From positions 1,958,367-2,022,366 of the forward strand of contig NZ_CM001974.1 in NCBI RefSeq assembly GCF_000406105.1: 64,000 nt of DNA. The letters run 5' to 3'. The notes below the pieces were generated by a model that was not told the DNA's origin, ran no database searches, and saw only the letters and a list, made by a program, of their open reading frames with translations. This stretch comes from Dickeya chrysanthemi NCPPB 402. GTDB lineage: Bacteria; Pseudomonadota; Gammaproteobacteria; Enterobacterales; Enterobacteriaceae. Both the position numbers and the translations under genes were made by a program. Within the stretch, counting starts at the first letter, position 1. The number at the start of each line of letters is the position of its first letter. Below are positions 19,234 through 28,866 of this stretch, in pieces.

Positions 19234-20442
19234 ATGAAGATAATGACACCTCGCATTTCCTGGCGGCACGCAGTCGTAGCGGCGACTGGGGTACTGATGG
19301 TGGTTTCGTTGGGGCTTCGCGCCGAACAGACGCCGCCTCCGCCACAAATTGACGCCAAGGCTTTTATTCTGATCGATTCCGCCAGCGGTCGGGTGCTGGC
19401 GGAGTCAAACGCCGATACCCGGTTGGACCCTGCCAGCCTGACGAAGATCATGTCGAGTTATGTGATTGGGCAAGCCATAAAAGTAGGAAAGATTAAGCCC
19501 GAAGATAAGGTGACCGTTGGAAAAGACGCCTGGGCGACCGGTAATCCATCACTCCGTGGCTCTTCACTGATGTTTCTCAAGCCGGGTGACCAGATTCCGG
19601 TGTCCGATCTTAATAAAGGGATGGTGATTCAGTCCGGCAATGATGCCAGTATCGCTCTGGCGGATTATGTGGCGGGCAGCCAGGATGCGTTCGTCAGCCT
19701 GATGAATCAGTATGCGCTTAATCTCGGTTTGACGAATACCCATTTTCTCACGGTTCACGGTTTGGATACGCCCGGGCAATACAGCACCGCCCGCGATATG
19801 GCGCGCCTGACGCAGGCATTAGTCCGCGATGTTCCGGGCGAGTATGCGTTACACAGCGAAAAAGAATTTACGTTTAATAATATTCGTCAGCCAAACCGTA
19901 ATCGCCTGCTGTGGAGCGGCAATCTGCGGGTCGATGGCGTGAAAACCGGCTATACCGATGGGGCTGGCCATAGCCTGGTGGCTTCGGCGGTTGATGGGGA
20001 TATGCGGTTGATTTCCGTGGTGCTGGGCGCGCCGTCTGATGCCGTGCGCTTTCGGGAAAGCGAAAAATTGCTGACCTGGGGGTTCCGTTTCTTTGAAACA
20101 GCGACGCGGGTACGCAGCGATACGCCGTTTACTACCCATCGGGTGTGGTTCGGCAGCGAAAAGCAGGCCCGATTAGGCGTCGCACAGGATGCGGCGCTGA
20201 CTGTGCCAAAAGGGCAGACGAAAAACCTGAAAGCCAGTTTTACATTAGCCCAGCCGCAACTGAAAGCGCCGCTGAAGAAAGGGCAGGTCGTCGGGACGAT
20301 AGATTTCCAGTTGGATGGCGCCAGTATCGGCCAGCGCCCGCTGGTGGTCATGGACGACATACCGGAAGCCGGCTTTTTCAGTCGCCTGTGGGATACGGTG
20401 CTGATGACATTATCCGGATGGTTCGGCGGATTATGGGGTTAA
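19234..20442 (+). CDS. dacC: D-alanyl-D-alanine carboxypeptidase DacC (PBP6)
   Basis: Periplasmic, membrane-attached penicillin-binding protein that trims the terminal D-Ala from peptidoglycan pentapeptides. It is 402 residues. A signal peptide ends near residue 30, the active-site SLTK is at 68-71, SGN at 134-136, and the KTG triad is in [11 protein letters not shown]. The C-terminus ([21 protein letters not shown]) is the amphipathic membrane anchor. The start at 19234 was chosen by homology; an ATG at 19243 is also possible. The sequence matches E. coli DacC, including the extended [19 protein letters not shown]. Confidence 0.96.
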   Translation: MKIMTPRISWRHAVVAATGVLMVVSLGLRAEQTPPPPQIDAKAFILIDSASGRVLAESNADTRLDPASLTKIMSSYVIGQAIKVGKIKPEDKVTVGKDAWATGNPSLRGSSLMFLKPGDQIPVSDLNKGMVIQSGNDASIALADYVAGSQDAFVSLMNQYALNLGLTNTHFLTVHGLDTPGQYSTARDMARLTQALVRDVPGEYALHSEKEFTFNNIRQPNRNRLLWSGNLRVDGVKTGYTDGAGHSLVASAVDGDMRLISVVLGAPSDAVRFRESEKLLTWGFRFFETATRVRSDTPFTTHRVWFGSEKQARLGVAQDAALTVPKGQTKNLKASFTLAQPQLKAPLKKGQVVGTIDFQLDGASIGQRPLVVMDDIPEAGFFSRLWDTVLMTLSGWFGGLWG

Positions 20443-20496
20443 CCCGTCAGGGGAGTACGCGGCAGTGGGTTCATCAGAGCCTACTGCGGCGATGGC

Positions 20497-21267
20497 TTAC
20501 GGCGTCAGTAACTGAATATTGTTGGCTTTGAGGTAGTTCACGCAATCCGTGTCCGGCGTACGGTTAGTGATCAGCGAATCAAACAAGGTTAACGCACCGA
20601 TGCGAGCAGGTTTGCGCTTGCCGAATTTACTGGCATCTGCGGTTAAAATTACCCGCTGGGACAACGTCATGGCTCGGTGTTTCATTGCCAGTTCGGCGAA
20701 ATTAAAACAGGTCGCGCCAGCCTCCGGGTCGATGCCTCCTGCTGAAATGAAGGCTTTGGTCGGGCAGATTTGGTCAAGCTCATGTTGATGCCCCAGCGGG
20801 GTGAAGATCGCGTTGTCAGGGTGAAATTCCCCACCACACAGGATTACCCGGCCATTCGGTTTGTCTTGCAACGCCAGAAAGGTATTGAGCGAATAACAGA
20901 TACCGGTAAACGGCAGGTCATCCGGAATAGCGGCGATGATAAAAGGTATGGTGGTCCCGCAGTCGAAGAACAGGGTGTCGTTGGGCTCAATGCCGGCGGC
21001 GGCTAATTCTCCCACGATATTTTTTTCTACCACATGCTTTGTCTGCTGATCGGAGACAAAATAATTGGTGGCGCCGTTGGTTTTCGGGTCACAAACCACG
21101 TAGCCACCCAACAACACCACCGATGCATCTGGGTTAGCGCTCAGATCACGCCGAACCGTCATTTCAGAGACGCCAAGCAGTTGTGCTGCATCCTTGAGGT
21201 GCAGTTTGTCGGCTTTTTTTAAAGCCTGAGCCAGTTTGTTGAGCCTTGCTGCGCGACGCGTTTCCAT
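20497..21267 (-). CDS. deoR: Deoxyribose operon repressor DeoR
   Basis: Transcriptional repressor of nucleoside/deoxyribose catabolic genes; the inducer in E. coli is deoxyribose-5-phosphate. It has 256 residues, with an N-terminal winged helix-turn-helix (KLHLKDAAQLLGVSEMTVRRDL, about 20-41) and a C-terminal DeoRC sugar-phosphate sensor (FFDCGTTIPFII, CYSLNTFLALQ, LCGGEFHPDNAIF). METRR at the start matches E. coli exactly. It converges with dacC, as in E. coli. The E. coli genes ybjG to ybjK that normally follow are absent. Confidence 0.95.
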   Translation of the reverse strand: METRRAARLNKLAQALKKADKLHLKDAAQLLGVSEMTVRRDLSANPDASVVLLGGYVVCDPKTNGATNYFVSDQQTKHVVEKNIVGELAAAGIEPNDTLFFDCGTTIPFIIAAIPDDLPFTGICYSLNTFLALQDKPNGRVILCGGEFHPDNAIFTPLGHQHELDQICPTKAFISAGGIDPEAGATCFNFAELAMKHRAMTLSQRVILTADASKFGKRKPARIGALTLFDSLITNRTPDTDCVNYLKANNIQLLTP

Positions 21268-21594
21268 GTTTTCCTCGATAATGCCGGTCAGACGTGTTCC
21301 GATGCGCTATCACCACCACGCATTACGCTATCCTTCATGGCTACGCCTGAATCGGGATAGAAATGGGGTGAAAGGAAATGCACCGGGGATGGTTAACCGC
21401 AGGCAATGTGCGCTGATTGCTCAGCAGATGGGGCATTAATATAACCTTCATGAAATGTAGGGCGCAAATCCATCGTGCAAATGTTATAACGCCCCGAATC
21501 TTATTAGATGGGCTAATTAACGCAAAGAAACCAACAGTTAAGCGGTATGCCGATCAAAAACAGGCAACGCGGTGAATGCAAAACAGGGAAGGGG
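21268..21594. other. Intergenic region upstream of deoR
   Basis: A 327-bp stretch between the start of deoR and the 3' end of the rybB RNA. It should contain the deoR promoter on the minus strand. I see no further gene or clear operator. Confidence 0.5.
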
Positions 21595-21678
21595 AAAAGA
21601 AAAGGCCCATCGTTCTTGAACCTAACCGGCGTGAACGACGGGCTCCTCAATTCAGGGATATCAAAGAAAAGCAGTGGC
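21595..21678 (-). ncRNA. rybB: Small regulatory RNA RybB
   Basis: Read on the minus strand the RNA begins GCCACTGCTTTTCTTTGAT, the conserved 5' seed of enterobacterial RybB, then runs through AGGAGCCC and ends in a terminator stem (GCCCGTCGTTC / GAACGATGGGC) followed by TTTTCTTTT. Length is about 84 nt. Its place just downstream of ybjL on the same strand is the E. coli locus. In E. coli RybB is an Hfq-dependent, sigma-E controlled RNA that represses outer-membrane protein mRNAs through its 5' end. The 3' boundary is estimated from the U-run. Confidence 0.93.
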
Positions 21679-21684
21679 ACTTAT

Positions 21685-21712
21685 TCAGACTTTACTGCTG
21701 GAAAAAAGTTCT
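21685..21712 (-). promoter_or_regulatory. Sigma-E type promoter of rybB
   Basis: On the minus strand, AGAACTT (consensus GGAACTT) is followed after 15 bases by GTCTGA (consensus GTCTAA/TCTGA), with the RybB 5' G six bases further on. Both elements and their spacing fit an RpoE promoter, and rybB is a known sigma-E target in E. coli. Confidence 0.85.
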
Positions 21713-21754
21713 GCGTTTTCTGAAAAAAAATTGACGCTGATTTACAAAATGGTT

Positions 21755-23443
21755 TTAGCCGGGCAGTTGCGGCCAGATAATCACAATCAACGAGCCTGCC
21801 AGCGTCAGTAGCACGTTGGCGATAGCATAGGTGCCGGCGTAGCCCAATGCCGGGATGTTGCTGCGGGCGGCGTCGCTGATGATTTCCATGGCCGGCGCAC
21901 AGGTACGCGCCCCCATGATAGCGCCGAACAGCAGCGCCCGATTCATACGCAACACATAAGCGCCAAACAGGAAGCACACTATCACCGGCAGCAGGCTGAC
22001 GATAAGCCCGGACAGCACCATCTGGATGCCGATATCACCAAAGCTATGGTTGATGGTACTGCCTGCGCTGAGTCCGACGCCGGCCATAAATACCATCAAT
22101 CCGAACTCTTTCACCATATTTAACGCCCCTTGCGGGATGTATCCGAACGTCGGGTGGTTGGCGCGCAGAAAACCGAGCATGATGCCGGAAAACAATAGGC
22201 CGGCCGCGTTACCGATGCCGAAAGAAAAATTACGGAACTGGAAGGTGATAAGCCCCACCATAATGCCGATGATGAAAAAGGCGCAGAAGGCCAGCAGGTC
22301 GGTAACCTGACTGTGGATGGAAATAAAACCGATGCGATCCGCGATACTTTTTACACGACGTGCGTCGCCACTCACCTGCAACACGTCGCCTTTGTTTAAC
22401 ACCACGCCGTCATCGATCGGCATCTCGATCTGACTACGGACGATACGGTTGAGGAAACAGCCGTGGTCGGTCAGTTTTAATTGGCTCAGGCGTTTACCCA
22501 CGGCGTTGTGGTTTTTCACCACAATTTCTTCCGTCACGATCCGCATATCCAGCAGGTCGCGCTCAAACACTTCCTTACCGTCGCGAAAATTGGGGTTAAG
22601 GCGAGCGTGGGCGTCCGGGTATCCCACCAGCGCGATTTCATCGCCTAATTGCAGCACCGCATCGCCATCCGGCGTGGCCAGAATGCCATTACGACGAATA
22701 CGTTCAATATAACAACCGGTCTGACGGTAAATGCCGAGTTCACGCAGGTTTTTGCCGTCGGCCCAGGCGACCAGCTCCGGGCCGACCCGATAAGCCCGAA
22801 TGATCGGCAGATAAATCTTGCGCTGACTGTCGGCGTCCAGACCGCGCTCACGTGCGATTTGTTGTGCACTGGTCGGCAGATCCTGATGTTGCAGTTTCGG
22901 CAGATAGCGGGCGCCGAAAATCAGGCTGACTAAACCGACCAGGTAAGTCAGTGCGTAGCCAAGGCTTAGTTGTTCCTGCGTCATCGACAACTGCGGTCCG
23001 AGACTAATGGTATTGCGCAGCGTATCGCCGGCGCCGACCAACACCGGTGTCGAGGTCATGGCGCCAGCCAGCATACCGGCGGTCAGGCCGATGCCCCAGC
23101 CGAATACTTTACCCAGCACCAGGGCTATCAGTAACGCGCTACTGACCATAACCAGCGCCAGCATCAGGTAATTTTTACCGTCACGGAAAAAAATCGAGAA
23201 AAAGTTGGGACCGGCTTCCACACCGACGCAGAAGATAAACAACATAAAACCGAGATTAAGCGCCTCGGTGTTGATAGCGAAGTGTTGTTGCCCCAATAAC
23301 AGCGACACCACCAGAACGCCAATAGAATTGCCGAGTTGAACTGAACCAAGCCGCAATTTTCCCAGGCAAAGACCTAAACAGAGAACGACGAACAGCAGCA
23401 GAATGTAATTCCCGTTTAACAAATCAGCGACGTTTATATTCAT
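21755..23443 (-). CDS. ybjL: YbjL putative transporter (AAE/AspT family)
   Basis: Inner-membrane protein of 562 residues (561 in E. coli) in the aspartate:alanine exchanger family. Two hydrophobic blocks of about five helices each (about 1-180 and 385-560) flank a cytoplasmic pair of RCK_C (TrkA-C) domains at about 205-375, seen as [19 protein letters not shown] and [16 protein letters not shown]. The motif [16 protein letters not shown] occurs in the first block and [13 protein letters not shown] in the second. The substrate is unknown. The start ATG is at 23443. rybB lies just past its stop. Confidence 0.93.
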   Translation of the reverse strand: MNINVADLLNGNYILLLFVVLCLGLCLGKLRLGSVQLGNSIGVLVVSLLLGQQHFAINTEALNLGFMLFIFCVGVEAGPNFFSIFFRDGKNYLMLALVMVSSALLIALVLGKVFGWGIGLTAGMLAGAMTSTPVLVGAGDTLRNTISLGPQLSMTQEQLSLGYALTYLVGLVSLIFGARYLPKLQHQDLPTSAQQIARERGLDADSQRKIYLPIIRAYRVGPELVAWADGKNLRELGIYRQTGCYIERIRRNGILATPDGDAVLQLGDEIALVGYPDAHARLNPNFRDGKEVFERDLLDMRIVTEEIVVKNHNAVGKRLSQLKLTDHGCFLNRIVRSQIEMPIDDGVVLNKGDVLQVSGDARRVKSIADRIGFISIHSQVTDLLAFCAFFIIGIMVGLITFQFRNFSFGIGNAAGLLFSGIMLGFLRANHPTFGYIPQGALNMVKEFGLMVFMAGVGLSAGSTINHSFGDIGIQMVLSGLIVSLLPVIVCFLFGAYVLRMNRALLFGAIMGARTCAPAMEIISDAARSNIPALGYAGTYAIANVLLTLAGSLIVIIWPQLPG

Positions 23444-23778
23444 GGAATGTAACTTGTTGTTTACTGGTAAATTATTGATATAAAAATAATTTAGACTAAA
23501 TTTACCCTATAAAAGAGGGCCTGACCATGTTTGGACGACAACATGATGATAAGAAAGGTTTGGGTCCCGTTATTCATTATCTGGCAAGGTCGCCAGGGAC
23601 GGGGAACACCGTCTGATATGGCCGTGCCATTTTAGTGATTTCTCCGGCGGACAACCAGCCGAGGGTGCTGATAAATCACCTCATTGCTGGCTTTTCGTCC
23701 TATCAGGGATATCTGACGCAGCATGAGTTGAGCGTTTGCTTGTCATGCGCGGCTTTGGTCTATTGCGGAGAGGCTCAC
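23444..23778. other. Intergenic region between divergent ybjL and ybjM
   Basis: A 335-bp gap, AT-rich near ybjL. A 29-codon frame at 23527-23616 (starting MFGRQHDDKKG) has GAGGG seven bases upstream and TATAAA before that, but I recognise no family. No other element is clear. Confidence 0.4.
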
Positions 23779-24147
23779 ATGACAGGCAACAGAGGTTGGT
23801 TGGGCGTAGTCAGCTGTTTTGTGTTGTTTACGCTGGTGTTCTTAAGTCAAAAAATGCGTATTGTCGGAACCTCGCTGGAAGACGGCTTTCATGGGGACCC
23901 GGGTATGCTGTTGTTTTTATTGCCAGGCATGGTGTCGAGTTACCTGTCGCGTAATCGGCGATTACGTTACCCGCTGCTGGGTGCGGCAGCGGCGATGCCG
24001 CTTTGCCTGCTGGTATTACAGATATGGCAGTTTTCCAGCTTGTCGTTCTGGCAAGAACTGGCGTATGTCAGCAGTGCGGTGTTCTGGTGTTTGATGGGCG
24101 CCTTGGCTTTTCTGTTCTTACGTGCGGTCAGTCTGCATTTGCGTTAG
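23779..24147 (+). CDS. ybjM: YbjM small inner-membrane protein
   Basis: Membrane protein of 122 residues with about four hydrophobic segments; function unknown. It matches E. coli YbjM (125 residues) at CFVLF near residue 12, FLLPGMVSS, and SFWQELAYVSSAVFWCLMGA. The ATG at 23779 has GGAGAGG upstream; the longer open frame to 23635 is not supported. It converges with grxA, as in E. coli. Confidence 0.88.
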   Translation: MTGNRGWLGVVSCFVLFTLVFLSQKMRIVGTSLEDGFHGDPGMLLFLLPGMVSSYLSRNRRLRYPLLGAAAAMPLCLLVLQIWQFSSLSFWQELAYVSSAVFWCLMGALAFLFLRAVSLHLR

Positions 24148-24220
24148 GTCTCTGCTGATGCCGGCAACTGATTGCATGGCGATAGGTGTCTTTAGGGAAT
24201 GATACGACCGGCAGGAAAAC

Positions 24221-24247
24221 AACAAAGGCGCTTATCGCGCCTTTGTT
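24221..24247. terminator. Bidirectional terminator between ybjM and grxA
   Basis: An 11-bp perfect stem (AACAAAGGCGC / GCGCCTTTGTT) around TTATC, placed between two convergent genes. T-rich or A-rich arms serve both directions. A 17-bp direct repeat, GTTGTCATCACATCAAC, follows at 24245-24261 and 24270-24286. Confidence 0.75.
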
Positions 24248-24295
24248 GTCATCACATCAACACATCAACGTTGTCATCACATCAACGATACGTGA

Positions 24296-24553
24296 TTACT
24301 GAAACAGATTTTCTCTGGCGTAAGCTTCGAAATCGGTGCAGCCGCCAATGTGTTTTTCATCCAGGAAAATCTGAGGTACGGTTTCTACCGGTTTTCCTAC
24401 CGTTTTAGACAAGTCGGCCTTGGTGATGCCTTCTGCGTGTATGTCGACGTAACGGTAATTGAAATCGTCGCGCTCTTCGGTCAACTTTTCAGCCAATTCT
24501 TTGGCTCGGACACAATAAGGACAGCCGGGACGACCAAAAATAACTGCGTACAT
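24296..24553 (-). CDS. grxA: Glutaredoxin 1
   Basis: Small cytoplasmic dithiol oxidoreductase of 85 residues that uses glutathione to reduce ribonucleotide reductase and other disulfides. The active site is CPYC at residues 11-14, with the cis-Pro loop TVPQIF at about 58-63 and the glutathione-binding GG in HIGGCTDF. It matches E. coli Grx1 along its length. In E. coli grxA is OxyR controlled; no OxyR site could be defined here by eye. Confidence 0.97.
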   Translation of the reverse strand: MYAVIFGRPGCPYCVRAKELAEKLTEERDDFNYRYVDIHAEGITKADLSKTVGKPVETVPQIFLDEKHIGGCTDFEAYARENLFQ

Positions 24554-25000
24554 GTGAACTCCTTAACATCTCATTTTGTCTGGGCATCGCTGTAATCAGG
24601 ATATACCCATATTGTAAACGGTTTTAGCCAACCGCGTTACTATGCCTGCAATCAGAGGAGACCTAAAGCAGTCATTACCTGTCATAACGATTAGCGCCGT
24701 CTATGATTTTATGCCACCTTTTCGGTTGTGACTTATTGCTTAAAATGGCTGGCGACATTGGTCTGCCTGCCGGTCTGACATATACTAGATGGACGTTTTT
24801 TATGGCGCGAAGCTGCGGCGGCAGGATGCGAAAACCGCAAAGGACGCAGTAGCCCGGCCAGACAAGAGACAGCTCGGCATTATGCTCGTTTATCAATAGA
24901 GCGACGGCATGCTCTATAGTGCGGTTGCCGGCCCGCATAGGCGGCGGACATCGTCGCCGGAAGCTTATCATCTCAACATTGTGTTTCAGGGATATTCAAC
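24554..25000. other. Intergenic region between divergent grxA and nfsA
   Basis: A 447-bp stretch. It holds the promoter candidate at 24758-24786, and the grxA promoter must lie near its left end. E. coli has ybjC here, but no frame on the + strand resembles YbjC. The minus-strand frame across 24675-24971 is arginine/proline-rich and shows no family. Confidence 0.5.
24758..24786 (+). promoter_or_regulatory. Sigma-70 promoter candidate for nfsA
   Basis: TTGGTC and TATACT are separated by exactly 17 bases. The site lies about 215 bp upstream of nfsA and would give a long leader. In E. coli the ybjC gene occupies this interval. Confidence 0.45.
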
Positions 25001-25723
25001 GTGACGCCAACCATCTCGCTACTACGCCAGCATCGTTCCATCCGATCGTTTACCGACCAGGCGCTCAGCGATGAGCAACGCCATGCCATTATTGCGGCGG
25101 CTCAGAGTGCATCCACCTCCAGTTTCTTGCAATGCAGCTCGATCATCCGTATTACCGATCGCGCTTTGCGTTCGCAATTAGTACACCTGACCGGCGAGCA
25201 ACCTTGGGTTGGAAAGGCGGCGGAATTTTGGGTATTTTGCGCCGATTTTCATCGTCATCAACAAATCTACCCGCAGGCTGAACTGGGGCTGGCCGAGCAA
25301 TTGCTGCTGGGGTGTGTCGACACCGCGCTGATGGGGCAGAATGCGCTGGTAGCGGCGGAGTCGTTGGGGTTGGGCGGCGTTTTCATCGGTGGGATCCGCA
25401 ATAGTATTGCCGAAGTCACGCGTTTGCTGGCATTGCCGCAACAGGTGTTGCCGTTGTTTGGTTTGTGTCTTGGGTATCCGGCCGCGCAGCCGGACCTGAA
25501 ACCGCGCCTGCCCGCAGAACTGGTGGTGCATGAGAACGGCTATCAACTGCTGGATCGTGCTTTGTTGGCGGAATATGACCAACATATCGTCGAGTATTAT
25601 CGTCATCGCGACAGCCATCAGCGTATGGACAACTGGAGCGAACAAATCCGGCGGACTCTGAGTAAAGAGAGCCGGCCATTCATGTTGGACTACCTGCGGC
25701 GGCAGGGCTGGGCCACCCGATAG
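25001..25723 (+). CDS. nfsA: Oxygen-insensitive NADPH nitroreductase NfsA
   Basis: Cytoplasmic FMN flavoprotein of 240 residues that reduces nitroaromatics, quinones and chromate by two-electron steps. It matches E. coli NfsA throughout: HRSIRSFTD near the N-terminus, SSFLQCSSIIRITD, AEFWVFCADF, LGLGGVFIGGIRN, PLFGLCLGYPA and the final QGWATR. The start is GTG at 25001, aligning exactly with E. coli MTPTI. rimK follows after 12 bp, suggesting co-transcription. Confidence 0.97.
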   Translation: MTPTISLLRQHRSIRSFTDQALSDEQRHAIIAAAQSASTSSFLQCSSIIRITDRALRSQLVHLTGEQPWVGKAAEFWVFCADFHRHQQIYPQAELGLAEQLLLGCVDTALMGQNALVAAESLGLGGVFIGGIRNSIAEVTRLLALPQQVLPLFGLCLGYPAAQPDLKPRLPAELVVHENGYQLLDRALLAEYDQHIVEYYRHRDSHQRMDNWSEQIRRTLSKESRPFMLDYLRRQGWATR

Positions 25724-25735
25724 CACCGGAGCGCT

Positions 25736-26639
25736 ATGAAAATCGCCATTCTGTCGCAGGACGGTTCTCTCTATTCTTGCAAGCGATTGTGTGAAGCAGC
25801 GGAAGAACGGCAACACAGCATTGAGGTCATCAATCCGCTGTCGTGCTATATGAATATTAATTCGGCGGCACCCTCGGTGCATTATCGTGGGCGTCATCTG
25901 GACCCGTATGACGCGGTTATTCCACGCATCGGCGCGGCGATTACCTTCTATGGCACGGCGGTGTTGCGCCAGTTTGAAATGCTGGGCAGCATGGTGCTGA
26001 ATAACGCGATGTCGGTCATCCGTGCCCGCGACAAACTGCACTCGCTGCAATTGCTCGCTCGGCAGGGTATCGATCTGCCGATTACCGGTTTTGCGCATTC
26101 TCCCGATGATACGGCTGATTTGATCAAAATGGTCGGCGGAGCGCCGCTGGTAGTGAAACTGGTGGAAGGCACGACAGGGGATAGGCGTTGTGCTGGCGGA
26201 AACCCAGCAGGCGGCGGAAAGCGTGATTGATGCGTTTCGTGGTCTTAATGCCCACATCCTGGTGCAGGAGTATGTCCGCGAAGCGCAGGGGAAAGATATT
26301 CGGTGCCTGGTGATTGGCGATAAGGTCGTGGCGGCGATTGAACGGCAGGCCAAACCTGGGGATTTTCGTTCCAATCTGCACCGAAGCGGCAAGGCCAGCC
26401 AGGTGCGAATTACGCCGCAGGAGCGTGCAATTGCGGTCAAAGCCGCAAAAACATTGGGACTGAATGTGGCGGGTGTTGATATACTGCGCTCGGCGCGTGG
26501 GCCTCTGGTTATGGAGGTCAACGCCTCACCCGGGCTGGAGGGTATCGAAACCGTTACCGGGTTGGATATCGCAGGGATGATGGTCGAATACATTGAGCAA
26601 CATCATCGCACCGTATCCCGTTCAGCCAAAGTCGGGTGA
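25736..26639 (+). pseudogene. rimK: rimK (ribosomal S6 glutamate ligase), one-base frameshift
   Basis: RimK is an ATP-grasp ligase that adds glutamates to the C-terminus of ribosomal protein S6. The 5' part (from ATG 25736, with GGAG upstream) reads correctly to VVKLVEGT and then shifts in GGGG at 26177-26180. Reading GGG there restores the glycine-rich TGIGVVLAE, and the 3' part continues to 26639 with all later motifs ([38 protein letters not shown]). One base fewer gives 300 codons, exactly the E. coli length. The lesion is either real or a homopolymer sequencing error. As written, only the first 164 codons would be translated, the last 20 or so out of frame. Confidence 0.93.
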
Positions 26640-26777
26640 ATACGCCGCGTGAACGTCGCTTTTGACGGCGTAGGCGTGTCTTGGTGGTCAGTCAATAATG
26701 ATGATTGACCTGTCATCCCTGAGTTAGGCGTTGGCGTAGGTCAGGTTTTTTATCTCCATGAATATGAGGCGGTCAAG

Positions 26778-27257
26778 ATGGATTCAATCATCGTCCCTGA
26801 TTTGAATTTGCTTCGGCGGTGGCTGGATCAACTGGGCATCATTTATTTCGAATGTGATTCCTGTCAGGCGTTACATCTGCCGCATATGCAGAATTTTGAC
26901 GGCGTGTTTGACGCGAAAGTCGACATGGCTGACAACGTTATCCTGTTTTCCGCATTGGCGGAAGTTAAGCCGACGGCGTTGATTCCGCTGGCGAGCAACC
27001 TAAGCCAGATTAACGCCAGCTCGCTAACGGCTAAGGCATTTCTTGATATTCAGGACGATAACCTGCCCAAGTTGATCGTGTGCCAGACATTCAGTGCCGG
27101 CGCCGGTATCACGCTCGAACAGTTCCGCCATTTCATGCAGCAAGCCGAGCAGCAGGTCTCCATGGTGATTATGGAGGCCAGCGCCAATAATCTGCTGTTT
27201 TTAGGTGATGAGGAAGAGAGCCCTGCTGAGCGCTTCAACACCTCCAGCCTGCACTGA
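26778..27257 (+). CDS. ybjN: YbjN family protein
   Basis: Cytoplasmic protein of 159 residues in the YbjN / sensory-transduction regulator-like family. In E. coli ybjN influences motility, biofilm and stress phenotypes; its mechanism is not established. Whole-length match to E. coli YbjN (158 residues), including ECDSCQALHLPHMQNFDGVFDAK, INASSLTAKAFLDIQDDNLPKL and VSMVIMEA. The start ATG has GGCGGT upstream. It follows rimK, as in E. coli. Confidence 0.94.
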   Translation: MDSIIVPDLNLLRRWLDQLGIIYFECDSCQALHLPHMQNFDGVFDAKVDMADNVILFSALAEVKPTALIPLASNLSQINASSLTAKAFLDIQDDNLPKLIVCQTFSAGAGITLEQFRHFMQQAEQQVSMVIMEASANNLLFLGDEEESPAERFNTSSLH

Positions 27258-27639
27258 TTGCTTTACGGATCAATCACCGGTCATTAGCTTTTCTTATTTT
27301 CAAAAACCGCATTTAGTGCGGTTTTTTGCTTTCTAATCCATATTTTTTTCTGCGTTTGTCGCTTCGGGACGCAGCACATAGATAAATAGTGAATAAATAA
27401 TCGATAAAACCCGTTTTTTGCCTTCCGGTATGGTACGGGCGTAACAGTGCGGTTATGCTTTATTTCTGTATGGTTCAGATAATAACGTCGTGACGGTTTG
27501 TGTTTTAACGATGAAAAACGCGGGTGCATAGCCATTCATCGCGTCGTTATTCTGAGGCCTGATAAACAACGAACGGTGTTGCTGCCGGGCACCGTGCAAT
27601 CACCCCCTATGTTTATCCCTGGTATGGAGGAAGGAACGG
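27258..27639 (+). other. Intergenic region between ybjN and potF
   Basis: A 382-bp gap with the ybjN terminator at its left end. The right end must contain the potF promoter and leader, with GGAGGAAGGA before the potF start. I see no other gene; the minus-strand frame in 27284-27535 is lysine-rich and unlike any family I know. Confidence 0.5.
27302..27327 (+). terminator. Rho-independent terminator after ybjN
   Basis: The stem AAAACCGCA / TGCGGTTTT with a TTTAG loop, continuing into TTTTTT, 45 bp after the ybjN stop. Confidence 0.85.
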
Positions 27640-28749
27640 ATGTTCACCCAACGTAAAAAATGGCTTTCGGGTGTTTTAACCGGCTTGATGATGGCCGCGT
27701 CCGTCACCGCATCTGCGGAAGAGAAAACGCTGCACGTCTATAACTGGTCTGATTATATCGCGCCGGACACACTGGAAAATTTCCAGAAAGAGAGCGGTAT
27801 TAAAGTCGTGTACGACGTGTTTGACTCCAACGAGGTGCTGGAAGGCAAACTGATGGCCGGCAGCACGGGGTTTGACCTGGTGGTGCCTTCCGCCAGCTTC
27901 CTCGGCCGCCAGATCAGCGCCGGTGTCTTTCAACCGCTGGATAAGAGCAAACTGCCGAACTACAAGAACCTCGATCCTGAGCTGATGAAGCTGATCGAGG
28001 AACACGATCCGGGCCATAAATACGCGGTGCCTTATCTGTGGGCCACCACCGGTATCGGTTACAACGTGGATAAGGTGAAAGCCGTATTGGGCAAAGACGC
28101 GCCGGTCAATAGCTGGGATCTGGTGCTGAAGCCGGAGAACTTGGAAAAGCTGAAGAGCTGCGGCGTTTCCTTCCTCGACGCGCCGGCTGAAATTTATGCC
28201 ACGGTGTTGAACTATCAGGGCAAAAACCCGAACAGCGCCACCGAAGCGGATTACACCAAAGACGCCACGGATCTGCTGCTGAAACTGCGCCCGAACATTC
28301 GCTATTTCCACTCGTCTCAGTACATTAACGACCTGGCCAACGGCGATATCTGCGTGGCTATCGGCTGGGCCGGCGACGTGATGCAGGCGGCTAATCGGGC
28401 GAAAGAGGCGAAAAACGGCGTGAACATCAGCTACAGCATTCCGAAGGAAGGTGCGCTGGCGTTCTTTGACGTATTCGCTATCCCGAAAGATGCCAAAAAT
28501 CTGGATTCAGCCTATCAGTTCCTTAACTATCTGCTGAAACCGGAGGTGATTGCCAACGTCAGTAACCATGTGTATTACGCCAACCCGAATAAAGAGGCTA
28601 CGGCACTGGTGAAAGATGAAGTGCGTAATAACCCGAATATTTATCCGCCAGCGGATATTCGCGCCAAGTTGTTTACGCTCAAGGTACAATCACCCAAAAT
28701 CGACCGCGTGATTACACGCTCGTGGACCAAGGTAAAAAGCGGGAAATAA
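27640..28749 (+). CDS. potF: Putrescine-binding periplasmic protein PotF
   Basis: Periplasmic receptor of the PotFGHI putrescine importer, 369 residues. The signal peptide is cleaved near residue 26 (TASA before EEKTLHVYNWSDYIAPD). Family features include the NWSDYI start, the FDLVVPSASFLGRQI loop, VPYLWATTGIGYN, and AIGWAGDVMQAANRAKEAKNG. GGAGGAAGGA lies upstream of the ATG. First gene of the operon; potG follows after 117 bp. Confidence 0.97.
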   Translation: MFTQRKKWLSGVLTGLMMAASVTASAEEKTLHVYNWSDYIAPDTLENFQKESGIKVVYDVFDSNEVLEGKLMAGSTGFDLVVPSASFLGRQISAGVFQPLDKSKLPNYKNLDPELMKLIEEHDPGHKYAVPYLWATTGIGYNVDKVKAVLGKDAPVNSWDLVLKPENLEKLKSCGVSFLDAPAEIYATVLNYQGKNPNSATEADYTKDATDLLLKLRPNIRYFHSSQYINDLANGDICVAIGWAGDVMQAANRAKEAKNGVNISYSIPKEGALAFFDVFAIPKDAKNLDSAYQFLNYLLKPEVIANVSNHVYYANPNKEATALVKDEVRNNPNIYPPADIRAKLFTLKVQSPKIDRVITRSWTKVKSGK

Positions 28750-28866
28750 CCGCCGTCTTTGATGCCACTTTCATGCAACAGGCGGCTTACCCCGCCTGTT
28801 TGTGCTATTTGTGTCGCAGTCATGTGGCTGCGATTTTGTTCTGCTTTTGCCGGAGAGCAATATTAA

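Noticed and set aside
24675..24971. Minus-strand reading frame upstream of nfsA
   Set aside because: Low-complexity Arg/Pro-rich translation with no family resemblance and no ribosome binding site.
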